NCBI GenBank assembly: GCA_001464955.1
Contig: LNEM01000030.1
Span: 682,001-746,000, forward strand
DNA from: Rhizobiales bacterium Ga0077537
Lineage (GTDB): Bacteria; Pseudomonadota; Alphaproteobacteria; Rhizobiales; Hyphomicrobiaceae
DNA length: 64,000 nucleotides
Direction: 5' to 3'
Positions 8,909 to 17,710 of the stretch are shown here, piece by piece. Numbering within the stretch: position 1 is the stretch's first letter; every line of letters begins with the position of its first letter. Under the pieces are notes generated by a model that saw only the letters and a list, made by a program, of their open reading frames with translations, was not told the origin of the DNA and did no database searches. The translations under genes were made by a program, and so were the position numbers.

Positions 8909-9745
8909 TCACATCCGGGTCACGAGGCGATCGAGGATCGCATCGGGCAGCAGCCGCTTGATCACGTTGGCGCCCTTCGTCATGAGGCCGATCCGGTAGC
9001 GCGAACGCGGCCTGGGACTTTCGAGGGCATGAACGAGTTGCGCGACGACGGCCTCGGGTCCCAGCTTGAAGCGGCTGCCGCGCGTCTGTCCGGCCTTCAT
9101 CTGCGCAAGTCGAGCCTCGTAGGCCTCGCGATGCGGCGAACGGGCCATATCGATCTGTGACGTGAAATTGGCGAACGTCGTGGCCATGAAATGCGATTCG
9201 ATCGGCCCCGGCTCGAGCAGCGACACATGGATGCCGGACGGCCTGAGCTCGACGCGCATGGCGTCCGACAGCGCCTCGAGCGCGAACTTCGACGCCGCAT
9301 AGGAGCCACGGTAGGGCCCGCTTATGAAGCCGAGCACGGACGAGCACATCACGATCCGCCCGCGGCCGGCGCGCCGCATGGCGGGCACGACGCGGCGACT
9401 GAGCTCATTGGCGGCCACGACGTTGACCTCGAGCTGGTCCCTGAGCTGGCTCGCCGTCACGTCCTCCATGGCGCCGATCGTCCCGTAGGCGGCGTTGTTG
9501 TAAAGCGCGAACAGGCGACCGTCGGTGCGCCGGAGCGCTTCATCGGCACAACGCGCGATGGAGGACTCGTCCTTCAGTTCGAGCGCGAGGGCTTCGAGGC
9601 CATGCTCGCGCTCCAGCCGATCCAGATCCTGCGGTCGGCGCGCCGTGGCGAGCACGCGCCAGCCGCGCGCGCGTAATGTCTTGGCGGCTTCGAGGCCGAT
9701 CCCGCTCGAGCAGCCCGTGATCAGCACGGATCGTTCATTCTGCAT
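8909..9745 (-). CDS. Short-chain dehydrogenase/reductase
   Basis: 278 residues, classical SDR. The nucleotide-binding TGxxxGIG motif is TGCSSGIG (10-17), the NNAA-type structural motif is at about 83-86, and the catalytic Ser136, Tyr149 and Lys153 (YAASK) are present. ATARR after the second strand favours NADP(H). The C-terminal third is longer than minimal SDRs and ends in basic segments, as in the group annotated as SDR oxidoreductases acting on lipids or steroids; the substrate cannot be assigned. Convergent with the TrmH-type gene. Confidence 0.85.
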   Translation of the reverse strand: MQNERSVLITGCSSGIGLEAAKTLRARGWRVLATARRPQDLDRLEREHGLEALALELKDESSIARCADEALRRTDGRLFALYNNAAYGTIGAMEDVTASQLRDQLEVNVVAANELSRRVVPAMRRAGRGRIVMCSSVLGFISGPYRGSYAASKFALEALSDAMRVELRPSGIHVSLLEPGPIESHFMATTFANFTSQIDMARSPHREAYEARLAQMKAGQTRGSRFKLGPEAVVAQLVHALESPRPRSRYRIGLMTKGANVIKRLLPDAILDRLVTRM

Positions 9746-10059
9746 GACAACCGCCCAGTCCGATGGCGAAAGATCTGTATCGCGGCGAGGTCGAAGGCCG
9801 CCACTCCAGTGAATAGCGCATGAATGGTCCGTTCAGTATGAGTTCAAGCGCCCGGACCTAAATTCGTTTCACCCTGAGATCTCTTCCCCGGCGTGATTAA
9901 CGGGGCCTCGCGCGCAGGGTCGCGGGGCCCCGGCCTGCTTCTCAGCCATCCGTCGCCGCTGATCAATTGCAGTCACGTCTCCGTGTACCCCCCATCACGG
10001 CACCGCCATCTCGGCTAAGGAGAAGGCCCACTGACTGGCGCCTGACCGGGAGCGATCCA
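9746..10059. other. 314-base intergenic region with strong hairpin
   Basis: The region separates the divergent SDR and DUF302 genes and must hold both promoters. No gene is seen. Its main structure is an 11-bp stem at 9902-9912 paired with 9921-9931 (one G-T wobble) around an 8-base loop, listed separately. Confidence 0.4.
9902..9931. other. 11-bp GC-rich hairpin
   Basis: GGGGCCTCGCG at 9902-9912 pairs fully, with one wobble, to CGCGGGGCCCC at 9921-9931. No T-run follows on either strand and no gene ends nearby, so it is not an ordinary terminator. It lies about 130 bases before the DUF302 start and could act in a leader RNA. Function unknown. Confidence 0.35.
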
Positions 10060-10530
10060 ATGACGTTGTCCACACTGAAAGCCATGACCGTTGCGGCACT
10101 CCTGCTGGCCCCTGCCGCCGCGAACGCAAACGGCACGATGTCGACCCGCGAAAGCAAGTTTCCGGTCGCCGAGACGGTCGATCGCCTGATCAAGGCCGTC
10201 GAGGAGAAGGGCATCAAGATCGCCGCCCGGTTCGACCATGCGGCCGGCGCCAAGGCGGCAGGTCTTGAACTGCCGCCCACCGTGGTGGTGATGTTCGGCA
10301 ATCCGAAGCTCGGCACGCCGCTCATGCAGGCCGACCCCCGTATCGGCATCGACCTGCCGATGAAGGTTCTGGTCTGGCAGGACAAGGCCGGCAAGGTTTG
10401 GCTCGGCTACACGCCGCCGTCCACGTTGCAGGCGCGTTACGGCCTGACGGGGAAGGCCAGCGAAGACCTCCTGAAGACCATGAATGGTGCGCTTGACGGG
10501 TTCACCCGCGCCGCGGCCGGAGCCCAGTAG
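10060..10530 (+). CDS. DUF302 domain-containing exported protein
   Basis: About 156 residues. A Sec signal peptide covers roughly residues 1-25 (AALLLAPAAANANG), so the protein is likely periplasmic. The mature part is a single DUF302 domain, with the ESKFPVAETVDRL start, FDHAAGAKAAGL, VVMFGNPKLGTPLM and DLPMKVLVWQD segments typical of the family. Family function is unknown. The ATG at 10060 is chosen because it gives a proper signal peptide; the upstream in-frame extension is Arg/Pro rich and unlike a protein start. Confidence 0.8.
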   Translation: MTLSTLKAMTVAALLLAPAAANANGTMSTRESKFPVAETVDRLIKAVEEKGIKIAARFDHAAGAKAAGLELPPTVVVMFGNPKLGTPLMQADPRIGIDLPMKVLVWQDKAGKVWLGYTPPSTLQARYGLTGKASEDLLKTMNGALDGFTRAAAGAQ

Positions 10531-10669
10531 GCGGCCGCCGGAGGGTGCGCGACGATCGGTTGACGACCGCCCATGTTGGCATCATACCGGTTGCGCGCAT
10601 CCCGACTTCTGGACATACTCGTGGCCGGTTTGGCGTGGCAAATCAACGCTTGAGCTTGGCCCGGCACCC

Positions 10670-10876
10670 ATGCAACGACGCGACGACCGTGATCTGCGGG
10701 AGCTTCTCGTGAAGCTTCGCGACGAGCATCGGGTGCTTGATCAGGAGATCGTCGGCCTCGAGGCGAGTGCCGATGCCGATCAGCTGACCATCAAGCGCCT
10801 GAAGAAGCGCAAGCTGATGCTGAAGGATCAGATCACCTCCGTAGAGGATCAGTTGACCCCGGATATCATCGCCTGA
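10670..10876 (+). CDS. YdcH family protein (DUF465)
   Basis: Small 68-residue protein predicted to form a helical hairpin. The pattern of charged residues (LVKLRDEHRVLDQEI and IKRLKKRKLMLKDQI) is the DUF465/YdcH signature, a family of short helical proteins of unknown role that is abundant in alphaproteobacteria. The ATG at 10670 gives the expected length. It lies between the DUF302 gene and purE, with no sign of a shared function. Confidence 0.8.
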   Translation: MQRRDDRDLRELLVKLRDEHRVLDQEIVGLEASADADQLTIKRLKKRKLMLKDQITSVEDQLTPDIIA

Positions 10877-11021
10877 GCCAGAGATCCGAAAGGCTTGCGC
10901 CCAACTGTCGGGCGGCCTTGAAAACCGCGCTCATCCCCCACGTTGCGCTTGCCAGTGTCGTTGATAAGCCGATAAATCTCGGGGCTTCGACAAGGCGCGC
11001 GTACCTGAGACGAGGCACGAG

Positions 11022-11519
11022 ATGAGCGGCCCCACGCCCCCGGTAGCGATTATCATGGGTAGCCAGTCGGACTGGCCGACCATGCGGCGTGCCGCCGAGG
11101 TCCTCCGGGAACTGGGCGTCGCCTACGAGGCCCGCATCGTGTCGGCACATCGCACCCCGAAGCGGCTTTACGATTTTGCCTCCTCCGCACGCGAAAAGGG
11201 CTTCAGGGTGATTATCGCCGGCGCCGGTGGCGCAGCCCACTTGCCCGGCATGACGGCCTCGATGACGACCTTGCCGGTCCTCGGCGTTCCGGTCCGGTCG
11301 GCGGCGTTGAACGGCGAAGATAGCCTCTTGTCCATCGTGCAGATGCCGGCTGGCGTCCCGGTCGGCACGCTTGCCATCGGCGACGCCGGAGCGACGAACG
11401 CGGGCCTGCTCGCAGCCCAGATCCTCGCCCTCTCCGATCCAGCGCTGGCTTCGGCGCTCGAAGCGTGGCGCAACCGCAAGACGGCTTCCGTCGCCGAGTT
11501 CCCAAAAGACGATGTCTGA
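11022..11519 (+). CDS. purE: N5-carboxyaminoimidazole ribonucleotide mutase
   Basis: 165 residues, class I PurE. It converts N5-CAIR to CAIR in de novo purine synthesis. The GSQSDWP motif (phosphate and ribose binding), the SAHRTP motif with the catalytic histidine, and the [12 protein letters not shown] loop are all intact. The ORF overlaps purK by eight bases, giving the usual purEK operon. Confidence 0.97.
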   Translation: MSGPTPPVAIIMGSQSDWPTMRRAAEVLRELGVAYEARIVSAHRTPKRLYDFASSAREKGFRVIIAGAGGAAHLPGMTASMTTLPVLGVPVRSAALNGEDSLLSIVQMPAGVPVGTLAIGDAGATNAGLLAAQILALSDPALASALEAWRNRKTASVAEFPKDDV

Positions 11520-12624
11520 GCCCGCGTCGACCAGCCGGCTGGGCCCCCGCTCCGTCATCGGCATTCTGGGATCGGGGCAGCTCGGCAAGATGCTCGCACA
11601 GGCGGCCGGCCGCCTCGGCTTCCGCACGCATGTCTACGGCGACGACGCCGGGCCGGCCTTCGACGTTGCGAGCGCCCATTCCGTGGGCAGCTTCACCAGC
11701 CTTGCCCGCCTCGACGAGTTCGCGGCCAACGTCGATGTCGTGACCTACGAGTTCGAGAACGTGCCCGTCGTCGCGGCCGAACACCTGGCCAAGACGGTTC
11801 CCGTATTGCCTGGTCCGAAGGCGTTGGCCGTGTCCCAGGACCGACAGGTCGAAAAGACGTTCATTCGCGGCATCGGCATCCCCGTGGCGCCGTTCATGGG
11901 GCTCGCGAGCGCGGCGGACGTCACGGCGGCCGAAGCGGCGATGGCGGCGTGGTCGGGGCCCGCGATCCTGAAGACGGCGCGGCTTGGCTATGACGGCAAG
12001 GGGCAGTTGCCCGTTGCAACTCCGGCCGATGTTGCATCGGCGTGGCGCGACCTGGGCAGCGTGCCGTGTGTACTGGAGCAGCGGCTGGCATTTGCCTGCG
12101 AGATCTCCGTCTTGGCGGTGCGATCGCTCGATGGTGCGGTCGCGACATTCGATATCCCGCGCAACGAGCACAGCGGCGGCATCCTTCGCCGCTCGATCGT
12201 ACCCTCGGGCCTGCCCGCCCCGCTCGAAGCGGAGGCCCGGTCGTTGGCCGGACGCATCGCGACCGCCCTCGACTACGTCGGCGTCCTCGCCGTCGAGATG
12301 TTCTATCTCGGCCCCGATGCGGCGACGCCGCTGGTGGTGAACGAGATCGCCCCGCGCGTCCACAACTCGGGCCACTGGACCATGGACGCTTGCGTGGTCT
12401 GCCAGTTCGAGGCCCACATACGGGCCGTAGCCGGTTGGCCGCTCGGCGACTTGTCTCGCCACAGCAACGCCGAGATGCGCAATCTCATCGGACGCGAGGT
12501 GGACGAGTGGCCACGTCTGGCGACCGCTCCAGGAACGTGTCTCCATCTTTACGGAAAGCGCGAGGCACGCGACGGCCGCAAGATGGGCCACGTCAACGTG
12601 CTGTCACCCCGAAGCCCCGACTGA
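11512..12624 (+). CDS. purK: N5-carboxyaminoimidazole ribonucleotide synthase
   Basis: 370 residues, ATP-grasp enzyme that carboxylates AIR with bicarbonate and ATP to N5-CAIR, the substrate of PurE. The N-terminal [13 protein letters not shown] motif, the central ATP-grasp region with [12 protein letters not shown], and the C-terminal [14 protein letters not shown] signature are present. The ATG at 11512 lies inside the 3' end of purE, so the two are translationally coupled. A GC-rich hairpin follows five bases after the stop. Confidence 0.97.
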   Translation: MSEPASTSRLGPRSVIGILGSGQLGKMLAQAAGRLGFRTHVYGDDAGPAFDVASAHSVGSFTSLARLDEFAANVDVVTYEFENVPVVAAEHLAKTVPVLPGPKALAVSQDRQVEKTFIRGIGIPVAPFMGLASAADVTAAEAAMAAWSGPAILKTARLGYDGKGQLPVATPADVASAWRDLGSVPCVLEQRLAFACEISVLAVRSLDGAVATFDIPRNEHSGGILRRSIVPSGLPAPLEAEARSLAGRIATALDYVGVLAVEMFYLGPDAATPLVVNEIAPRVHNSGHWTMDACVVCQFEAHIRAVAGWPLGDLSRHSNAEMRNLIGREVDEWPRLATAPGTCLHLYGKREARDGRKMGHVNVLSPRSPD

Positions 12625-12629
12625 CCCTG

Positions 12630-12648
12630 GGCCGCACGTCTTGCGGCC
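12630..12648 (+). terminator. Terminator-like hairpin after purEK
   Basis: GGCCGCA at 12630-12636 pairs perfectly with TGCGGCC at 12642-12648 around a 5-base loop, five bases after the purK stop. There is no T-run after it, so it may be a weak terminator or a 3' RNA-stabilising stem. Confidence 0.45.
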
Positions 12649-12715
12649 GGCTGCGGTTGCTGCCTAGTCTAGCTCACGTCCCCGACATCGACGGCAAGAA
12701 CGCGAGGAGATCGCC

Positions 12716-14128
12716 ATGGCAGGATCGGCTCAGCCACGAACCATGTTCGAAAAGATCTGGGCGAACCACATCGTCGTGGATCGTCCCGACGGCTACACGC
12801 TGCTCTACGTCGATCGCCATCTCATCCATGACGGCTCGTACTTCGCCTTCCAGCGCCTGAAGAGCCGCAACATCAAGCTGCGCCGGCCCGACCTCTCGTT
12901 CGGCACGCCGGACCACTACATGCCGACCGACACGCGCCGCAAGGAGGACATCACCAACCCGAACAGCCGGCGTATGGTGACGTCGCTCGCCATCCATGGG
13001 GCCGAGACCGGCGTCACGGTGTTCGACATCGGCGACCGCCGGAATGGCATCGTCCACGTGGTGGGACCGGAGCAGGGCATCACGCTGCCCGGCATCACGC
13101 TGGTGTGCGGTGACAGCCACACGTCGACGCATGGCGCCTTTGGCTGCCTCGCGTTCGGCATCGGCTCCTCCGAGGTCACGCACGTCATGGCGACGCAGTG
13201 CCTTTGGCAAAAAAAGCCGAAGACCATGCGCATCACCGTCGATGGGCATCTCGGCAAGGGCATCACGGGCAAGGACGTCATTCTCGCCATCATCGCCAAG
13301 ATCGGCGCCGCCGGTGGGACGGGTTACGTCCTCGAGTATGCCGGCAGTGCCATCCGGGGCCTGTCGATGGAAGGCCGCATGACCCTCTGCAACATGTCGA
13401 TCGAAGGCGGCGGCCGGGCCGGCATGATCGCGCCCGACGACGCGACATACCAGTTCGTGGCCGGTCGGCCCTATGCCCCGAAGGGTGCGGAATGGGATGC
13501 GGCACTCGCACGCTGGCAGGCGCTGCCGACCGAGGACGGCGCGGTCTTCGATCGGGAAGTGACGTTGAACGGGCCCGACATCGCGCCGATGGTCACGTTC
13601 GGCACGAGCCCCGAAGACGCCGTCGCCGTTGATGGCGTGGTCCCCGATCCGGCGGCCGCGACGGATGTCGTGAAGCGTGAGGGGCTGACCCGCGCGCTCC
13701 AGTACATGGGCCTCAGGCCCGGCACGCCGATCGGCGACATCAGCGTCGATCGCGTCTTCATCGGTTCCTGCACCAACAGCCGCATCGAGGATATTCGTGC
13801 CGCCGCCGCCATCGCCAAGGGCAGGAAGGCCGTCGTTCCGAGCTGGATCGTCCCGGGTTCGGGCATCATCAAGGAGCAGGCCGAGGCCGAAGGGCTGGAC
13901 CGGATCTTCAAGGACGCCGGTTTCGAGTGGCGCGAGGCGGGCTGCTCGATGTGCCTCGGCATGAACGGCGAGATCGGTCGCCCCGAAGAACGCATCGCCT
14001 CGACCTCGAACCGCAACTTCGTCGGCCGGCAAGGGAAGGGCGTCCGCACCCATCTCGTCAGTCCGGCCATGGCGGCCGCCGCGGCTGTAACGGGCCGCTT
14101 CACCGACGTCCGCCGTCTTCTGGATTGA
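12716..14128 (+). CDS. leuC: 3-isopropylmalate dehydratase large subunit
   Basis: 470 residues, aconitase superfamily. With LeuD it isomerises 2-isopropylmalate to 3-isopropylmalate in leucine synthesis. The [4Fe-4S] ligands are visible in FIGSCTNSR and CSMCLGMN, and the substrate-loop segment GDSHTSTHGAFG is intact. It starts 91 bases after purK and is followed 11 bases later by leuD. No leader peptide or T-box is visible in the short upstream gap. Confidence 0.97.
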   Translation: MAGSAQPRTMFEKIWANHIVVDRPDGYTLLYVDRHLIHDGSYFAFQRLKSRNIKLRRPDLSFGTPDHYMPTDTRRKEDITNPNSRRMVTSLAIHGAETGVTVFDIGDRRNGIVHVVGPEQGITLPGITLVCGDSHTSTHGAFGCLAFGIGSSEVTHVMATQCLWQKKPKTMRITVDGHLGKGITGKDVILAIIAKIGAAGGTGYVLEYAGSAIRGLSMEGRMTLCNMSIEGGGRAGMIAPDDATYQFVAGRPYAPKGAEWDAALARWQALPTEDGAVFDREVTLNGPDIAPMVTFGTSPEDAVAVDGVVPDPAAATDVVKREGLTRALQYMGLRPGTPIGDISVDRVFIGSCTNSRIEDIRAAAAIAKGRKAVVPSWIVPGSGIIKEQAEAEGLDRIFKDAGFEWREAGCSMCLGMNGEIGRPEERIASTSNRNFVGRQGKGVRTHLVSPAMAAAAAVTGRFTDVRRLLD

Positions 14129-14139
14129 TGGAGAGACCG

Positions 14140-14760
14140 ATGACCCAGGAGCAAACGTCCTCCCGCGTGCCGTTCACTTCGGTGACCGCGATCGCTGTTC
14201 CGATCGCTCAGGCGAACGTCGATACGGACCAGATCATCCCGGCCCGCTTCCTGTCGCTGCCCCGCGATGAGATGGCGCCGCATCTGTTCCGCGACCTGCG
14301 CTACAACGACAACGGCACGCCGAAGCCGGAGTTCGTTCTCAATCGTCCGGAATACGCGAAGGCCGAGATCGTTGTCGCGGGCCGCAACTTCGCTTGTGGC
14401 TCGAGCCGCGAGATGGCCGTGACGGTGCTGCAGGACTACGGCATCAAGTCCGTCATCGCCCCGTCCTACGGCGACATCTTCTTCAACAACTGCTTCCAGA
14501 ACGGCGTGCTGCCGATCATGCTTCCGGAAGCGCGCGTGAACCAGCTGCTGCGTTTCCTGCTCGAACTTCCGGGAGCCTCGATCACGGTCGACCTTCCGAC
14601 ACAGACGGTGCTCGGCCCGGACGGTCAGTCCGACCGCTTCGAGATCGACTCGTTCCGCAAGGATTGCATGCTGCGTGGCGTCGACGAGATCGCCATGACG
14701 CTGGGTTACGAGGCAGATATCGCGGCTTTCGAGCAGCGGTCGATCACTGCCCGGATCTGA
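14140..14760 (+). CDS. leuD: 3-isopropylmalate dehydratase small subunit
   Basis: 206 residues, the swivelling-domain partner of LeuC. The conserved substrate-binding segments are visible: ANVDTDQIIPARFL near the N-terminus, GRNFACGSSREMAV and the YGDIFFNNCFQNG motif. The ATG at 14140 has a purine-rich GGAGAG ribosome site in front; an in-frame ATG at 14128 overlapping the leuC stop is the alternative and would add four residues. Confidence 0.96.
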   Translation: MTQEQTSSRVPFTSVTAIAVPIAQANVDTDQIIPARFLSLPRDEMAPHLFRDLRYNDNGTPKPEFVLNRPEYAKAEIVVAGRNFACGSSREMAVTVLQDYGIKSVIAPSYGDIFFNNCFQNGVLPIMLPEARVNQLLRFLLELPGASITVDLPTQTVLGPDGQSDRFEIDSFRKDCMLRGVDEIAMTLGYEADIAAFEQRSITARI

Positions 14761-14770
14761 TGGCGTTCCA

Positions 14771-14788
14771 TCCGCGCTCCCCCGCGGA
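14771..14788. terminator. Hairpin between convergent leuD and TPR gene
   Basis: TCCGCG (14771-14776) pairs with CGCGGA (14783-14788) around a C-rich 6-base loop in the 34-base gap between two convergent genes. It could end transcription from both sides, but neither strand has a T-run. Confidence 0.35.
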
Positions 14789-14794
14789 CGGCGC

Positions 14795-15514
14795 TCACTC
14801 GGTCGGGCGCGTGAGCGAGCGCAGATAGGCGATGTTCGATTTGGCCTTGTCTTTCGGCAGCACGCCGACGGCCATGCGCTCGGCATCGTCGAACTTGCCG
14901 CCGAGGGCGAGGACGAGTGCGAGATTTTCCTGCACCGTTACGGGCGCTGCCTCGTCACGCCCTTTGATCGTGCGCAAGGTCTGCTCGGCTTTCGCTAGAT
15001 TTCCCTCGAGCGCATAGGAAAGCGCGAGATTGTTGAGCGTCGGCGCATGGTTCGGCCGGAGCTCCAGCGCCCTGCTGAATGCCTGCTGTGCGGGCTTCTG
15101 CCGACCCAGTGATGCGTAGGCCGTCCCAAGTCCTGTCAGGGTATGCCAGTCCGGCTTGGCGGGATCGTGTGCGGCCTCGAATGCGGCGACGGCGGGTTCG
15201 ACCCGCCCGAGTTCGAGGGCGATGAATCCGGCCTCGCGCGCGAGCTGGCGGTCTTTCGGGTTCTGGGCGCGCGCCTTCTCGAGTTCAGCGAGAGCCTTGG
15301 CCTTGTCACCCTTCGCGCGAAGCTGTCTGGCGAGAGCGATCGGCCCCGAGGCAGCCGCCACGGGTTGCGCACTCGCGGTCGCCGGCTTCGCTGGAGCAAG
15401 ACTTCCGGTCGCGGCTGGCGCACCCAGGTCGAGAGAGGGCGCGCTCGCACATCCGAAAAGACCCAAGGATGCCAGGCCTGCGACCGCGAGAACGGCAAAC
15501 GGAACTTTGGACAT
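14795..15514 (-). CDS. TPR lipoprotein, TadD-like pilus assembly protein
   Basis: About 239 residues. The N-terminus is a lipoprotein signal (lipobox LFGC, Cys22), pointing to an outer-membrane lipoprotein. After an Ala/Pro linker, several tetratricopeptide repeats fill residues about 75-210 (e.g. GDKAKALAELEKARAQNP, LGRQKPAQQAFSRALELRPN). This layout matches TadD, the pilotin-like lipoprotein of Tad pili, and the gene stands next to TadG-like, secretin and CpaD genes on the other strand. The ATG at 15514 is chosen because it gives the lipoprotein signal. Confidence 0.75.
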   Translation of the reverse strand: MSKVPFAVLAVAGLASLGLFGCASAPSLDLGAPAATGSLAPAKPATASAQPVAAASGPIALARQLRAKGDKAKALAELEKARAQNPKDRQLAREAGFIALELGRVEPAVAAFEAAHDPAKPDWHTLTGLGTAYASLGRQKPAQQAFSRALELRPNHAPTLNNLALSYALEGNLAKAEQTLRTIKGRDEAAPVTVQENLALVLALGGKFDDAERMAVGVLPKDKAKSNIAYLRSLTRPTE

Positions 15515-15790
15515 GGGAAACGCCTCGCCTACGTGAACGACGACATTCGAAATCGTTAGGCCGATTCGCAGCGCAGGTCGGCGGCCGACCAAGCGTGTCG
15601 ACAGACTTTCCCCAGTTTGCACCGCTTCATCAGAGAGGGGCCGTGCCGCGAAGCCCGTGGAATGCGACCCGAACATCTTCAAATTTTAGAGAATTTGGCC
15701 CGCCGGCTTTCACGCTCCTCCAAGCCCCCGAGCCTACACTGTTTGGAATTGGCGCAATTGGAGGCGCGGGTGGTAACGATCCGTCATCAA

Positions 15791-17386
15791 ATGAATCCCA
15801 TCCGCGGGGAGGCCGTCCCGTCACTGGGACGCCGCTTCGTGACGGACCATAGCGGCTCGGTCGGCGTCATTTTCGGCATCAGCGCGATTCTGATGATGTT
15901 CATTGTGGCCATCGCGGTCGACTACGGGCGCACGGAATTGGAATGGCAGCGCATCCAGCGCGCCGCAGACTCCGCAGCGCTGGCGGCCTCCCACAGACTT
16001 GGCCTGCCGGACCAGGACGAGAGCGGGGCCGACGTTGCCGAGCGCTTCTTTCGCGCCAACACGAACAACTTGACGAAAGAGATGCTGGAAAGCGTCCAGC
16101 TCAACGCAGAGCGCGGCGAAGTCACCGTCATGGCCGGAGGCTCGATCGCCACCACGATCCTCAATGCCGTCGGCATTCGCTCGATGGGCATCCGGGCGGC
16201 ATCGCGCGTGGTGAAGGGAGACGGAACGATCGAGGTCGCCCTCGTCCTCGACAATTCGGGCTCCATGGCCGGCCAGCCGATCTCGGACCTCGTGACGGCG
16301 TCCCAGAGCCTCGTCGAGGTCGTCTTCACGGGTGCTCGGCTGCAAGAGGACCGCGTCAAGGTGGCCGTCGTGCCGTTCTCCGGCGCCGTCAACGTCGGCG
16401 CGGACAAGCGGGGCGAGGCGTGGATCGACAACGACGGCGTGTCCCCGCTGAATGGCGCCAACTTCGCCACGAACATCCCTCGCTTCCAGATGCTGGATCG
16501 GATGAGTGTCGCATGGCGCGGCTGCGTGGAAGCGAGGCCGGCACCCTACGATACGTCCGATGCCCCGGTGACGGCCGGTGATCCCTCATCCCTCTTCGTT
16601 CCGATGTTCGCCCCTGACGAGCCGGATTCGAACAACGATGACGGCAAGAGCTACGCCAACAGCTACATTCCAGACGACGGCGGGGCCTGCACGCCGCAGC
16701 CGACCGTCTGCACCTCTTACAATCGCCGCGGCCAGTGTACGAACTGGCAGAAGACGCCGATTGCCGCCGCGACGGCCCAGGCACGCGTCTGCAAGTACGA
16801 TGGCGCCCATCTGGTGAGTGGCGAGGACGGCCCGAACTATATGTGCGACAGCGCGCCGATCCTGCCGTTGACGACCTCGCGCGTCGAGATCGATGGCCGG
16901 CTGGCGTCACTGCAGGCGAAAGGCTCGACCAACATCGGTGAAGGCGTCATGTGGGGTTGGCGGACACTGTCCCCGGCCGAGCCCTTCCCGGAAGGCCGGG
17001 CCTACGATGCGCAGAACAACGAGAAGGTCATGGTCGTCATGACCGACGGCGCAAATACCTACTCGGCCTACAACAACCACAACCGCTCCTGGTATGCGGC
17101 GCACGGCTACGGGAGTTCGGGTCGCCTCGGAACGACCTACACGTCGTCGGCCTTCGTCGCCCGCATGAATCAGAAGACCGCATCCGCGTGCGCGAACGCC
17201 AAGGCCAGCGGCGTCAAGATCTATACCATCGCGTTTCGTCTGGAGACCGACCCGACCACGTTGTCCCTCCTGCAGCAATGCGCGACCGAACCGTCCATGG
17301 CCTTTCGCGCCAGTGACGGCGCGACATTGATCAGCGTCTTCCAGCGCATCGGAACGGAGATTTCCAAGTTGCGGGTCGCGGGCTGA
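15791..17386 (+). CDS. TadG-like pilus assembly protein with von Willebrand A domain
   Basis: About 531 residues. An N-terminal TadE/TadG-type segment has one transmembrane helix (about 22-44), with SGSVGVIFGI before it and the RIQRAADSAALAA motif after it. A large extracytoplasmic vWA domain follows; its metal-binding MIDAS motif DNSGS (Asp154, Ser156, Ser158) is intact, and MTDGAN later gives another MIDAS residue. Paired cysteines in the central insertion may form disulfides. TadG-like proteins are minor pseudopilin/adhesin components of Tad pili. The ATG at 15791 is chosen; upstream in-frame residues do not look like a signal. Confidence 0.8.
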   Translation: MNPIRGEAVPSLGRRFVTDHSGSVGVIFGISAILMMFIVAIAVDYGRTELEWQRIQRAADSAALAASHRLGLPDQDESGADVAERFFRANTNNLTKEMLESVQLNAERGEVTVMAGGSIATTILNAVGIRSMGIRAASRVVKGDGTIEVALVLDNSGSMAGQPISDLVTASQSLVEVVFTGARLQEDRVKVAVVPFSGAVNVGADKRGEAWIDNDGVSPLNGANFATNIPRFQMLDRMSVAWRGCVEARPAPYDTSDAPVTAGDPSSLFVPMFAPDEPDSNNDDGKSYANSYIPDDGGACTPQPTVCTSYNRRGQCTNWQKTPIAAATAQARVCKYDGAHLVSGEDGPNYMCDSAPILPLTTSRVEIDGRLASLQAKGSTNIGEGVMWGWRTLSPAEPFPEGRAYDAQNNEKVMVVMTDGANTYSAYNNHNRSWYAAHGYGSSGRLGTTYTSSAFVARMNQKTASACANAKASGVKIYTIAFRLETDPTTLSLLQQCATEPSMAFRASDGATLISVFQRIGTEISKLRVAG

Positions 17387-17710
17387 ACCCCTTGCGGGGC
17401 CGCCTTATGCCGCACGACCCATGGACCGCCTGCCGATGAGCGGATGTTGGAGTGACTTTCAACATGAAGCGGGATGTAGGTCGTATCGCCCACGAAATGC
17501 ACAATAAGCAATTGAAAACAAATACAAAAAAAGAATTTGAACTGGCTACGAATACCCTTCGACCGGTGGATAACCTGTCGATGACCGCAACTCGGCCACA
17601 CACTGCACGGCGTCCCGATGGCAGCGCCGCACGAATCGGTGTTGGACTCTCTGCAAGGCTGTAGGAGCCAGCGTAGGGGACCTCGCGTTGTGTCGGGGTT
17701 GTGGGGTGGA
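17387..17710. other. 324-base intergenic region with AT-rich patch before secretin gene
   Basis: No convincing gene. About 55 bases at 17496-17552 are strikingly AT-rich compared with the surrounding sequence and include an A7 tract (17526-17532). A 70-codon open frame (17452-17664) covers it but has no family features. The patch is likely a promoter region for the secretin-cpaD pair or a site for a nucleoid protein. Confidence 0.4.

Noticed and set aside
17452-17664. 70-codon frame in the AT-rich gap as a possible pilin
   Set aside because: It has no hydrophobic segment or prepilin cleavage motif and no visible ribosome site, so it is not a Flp pilin.
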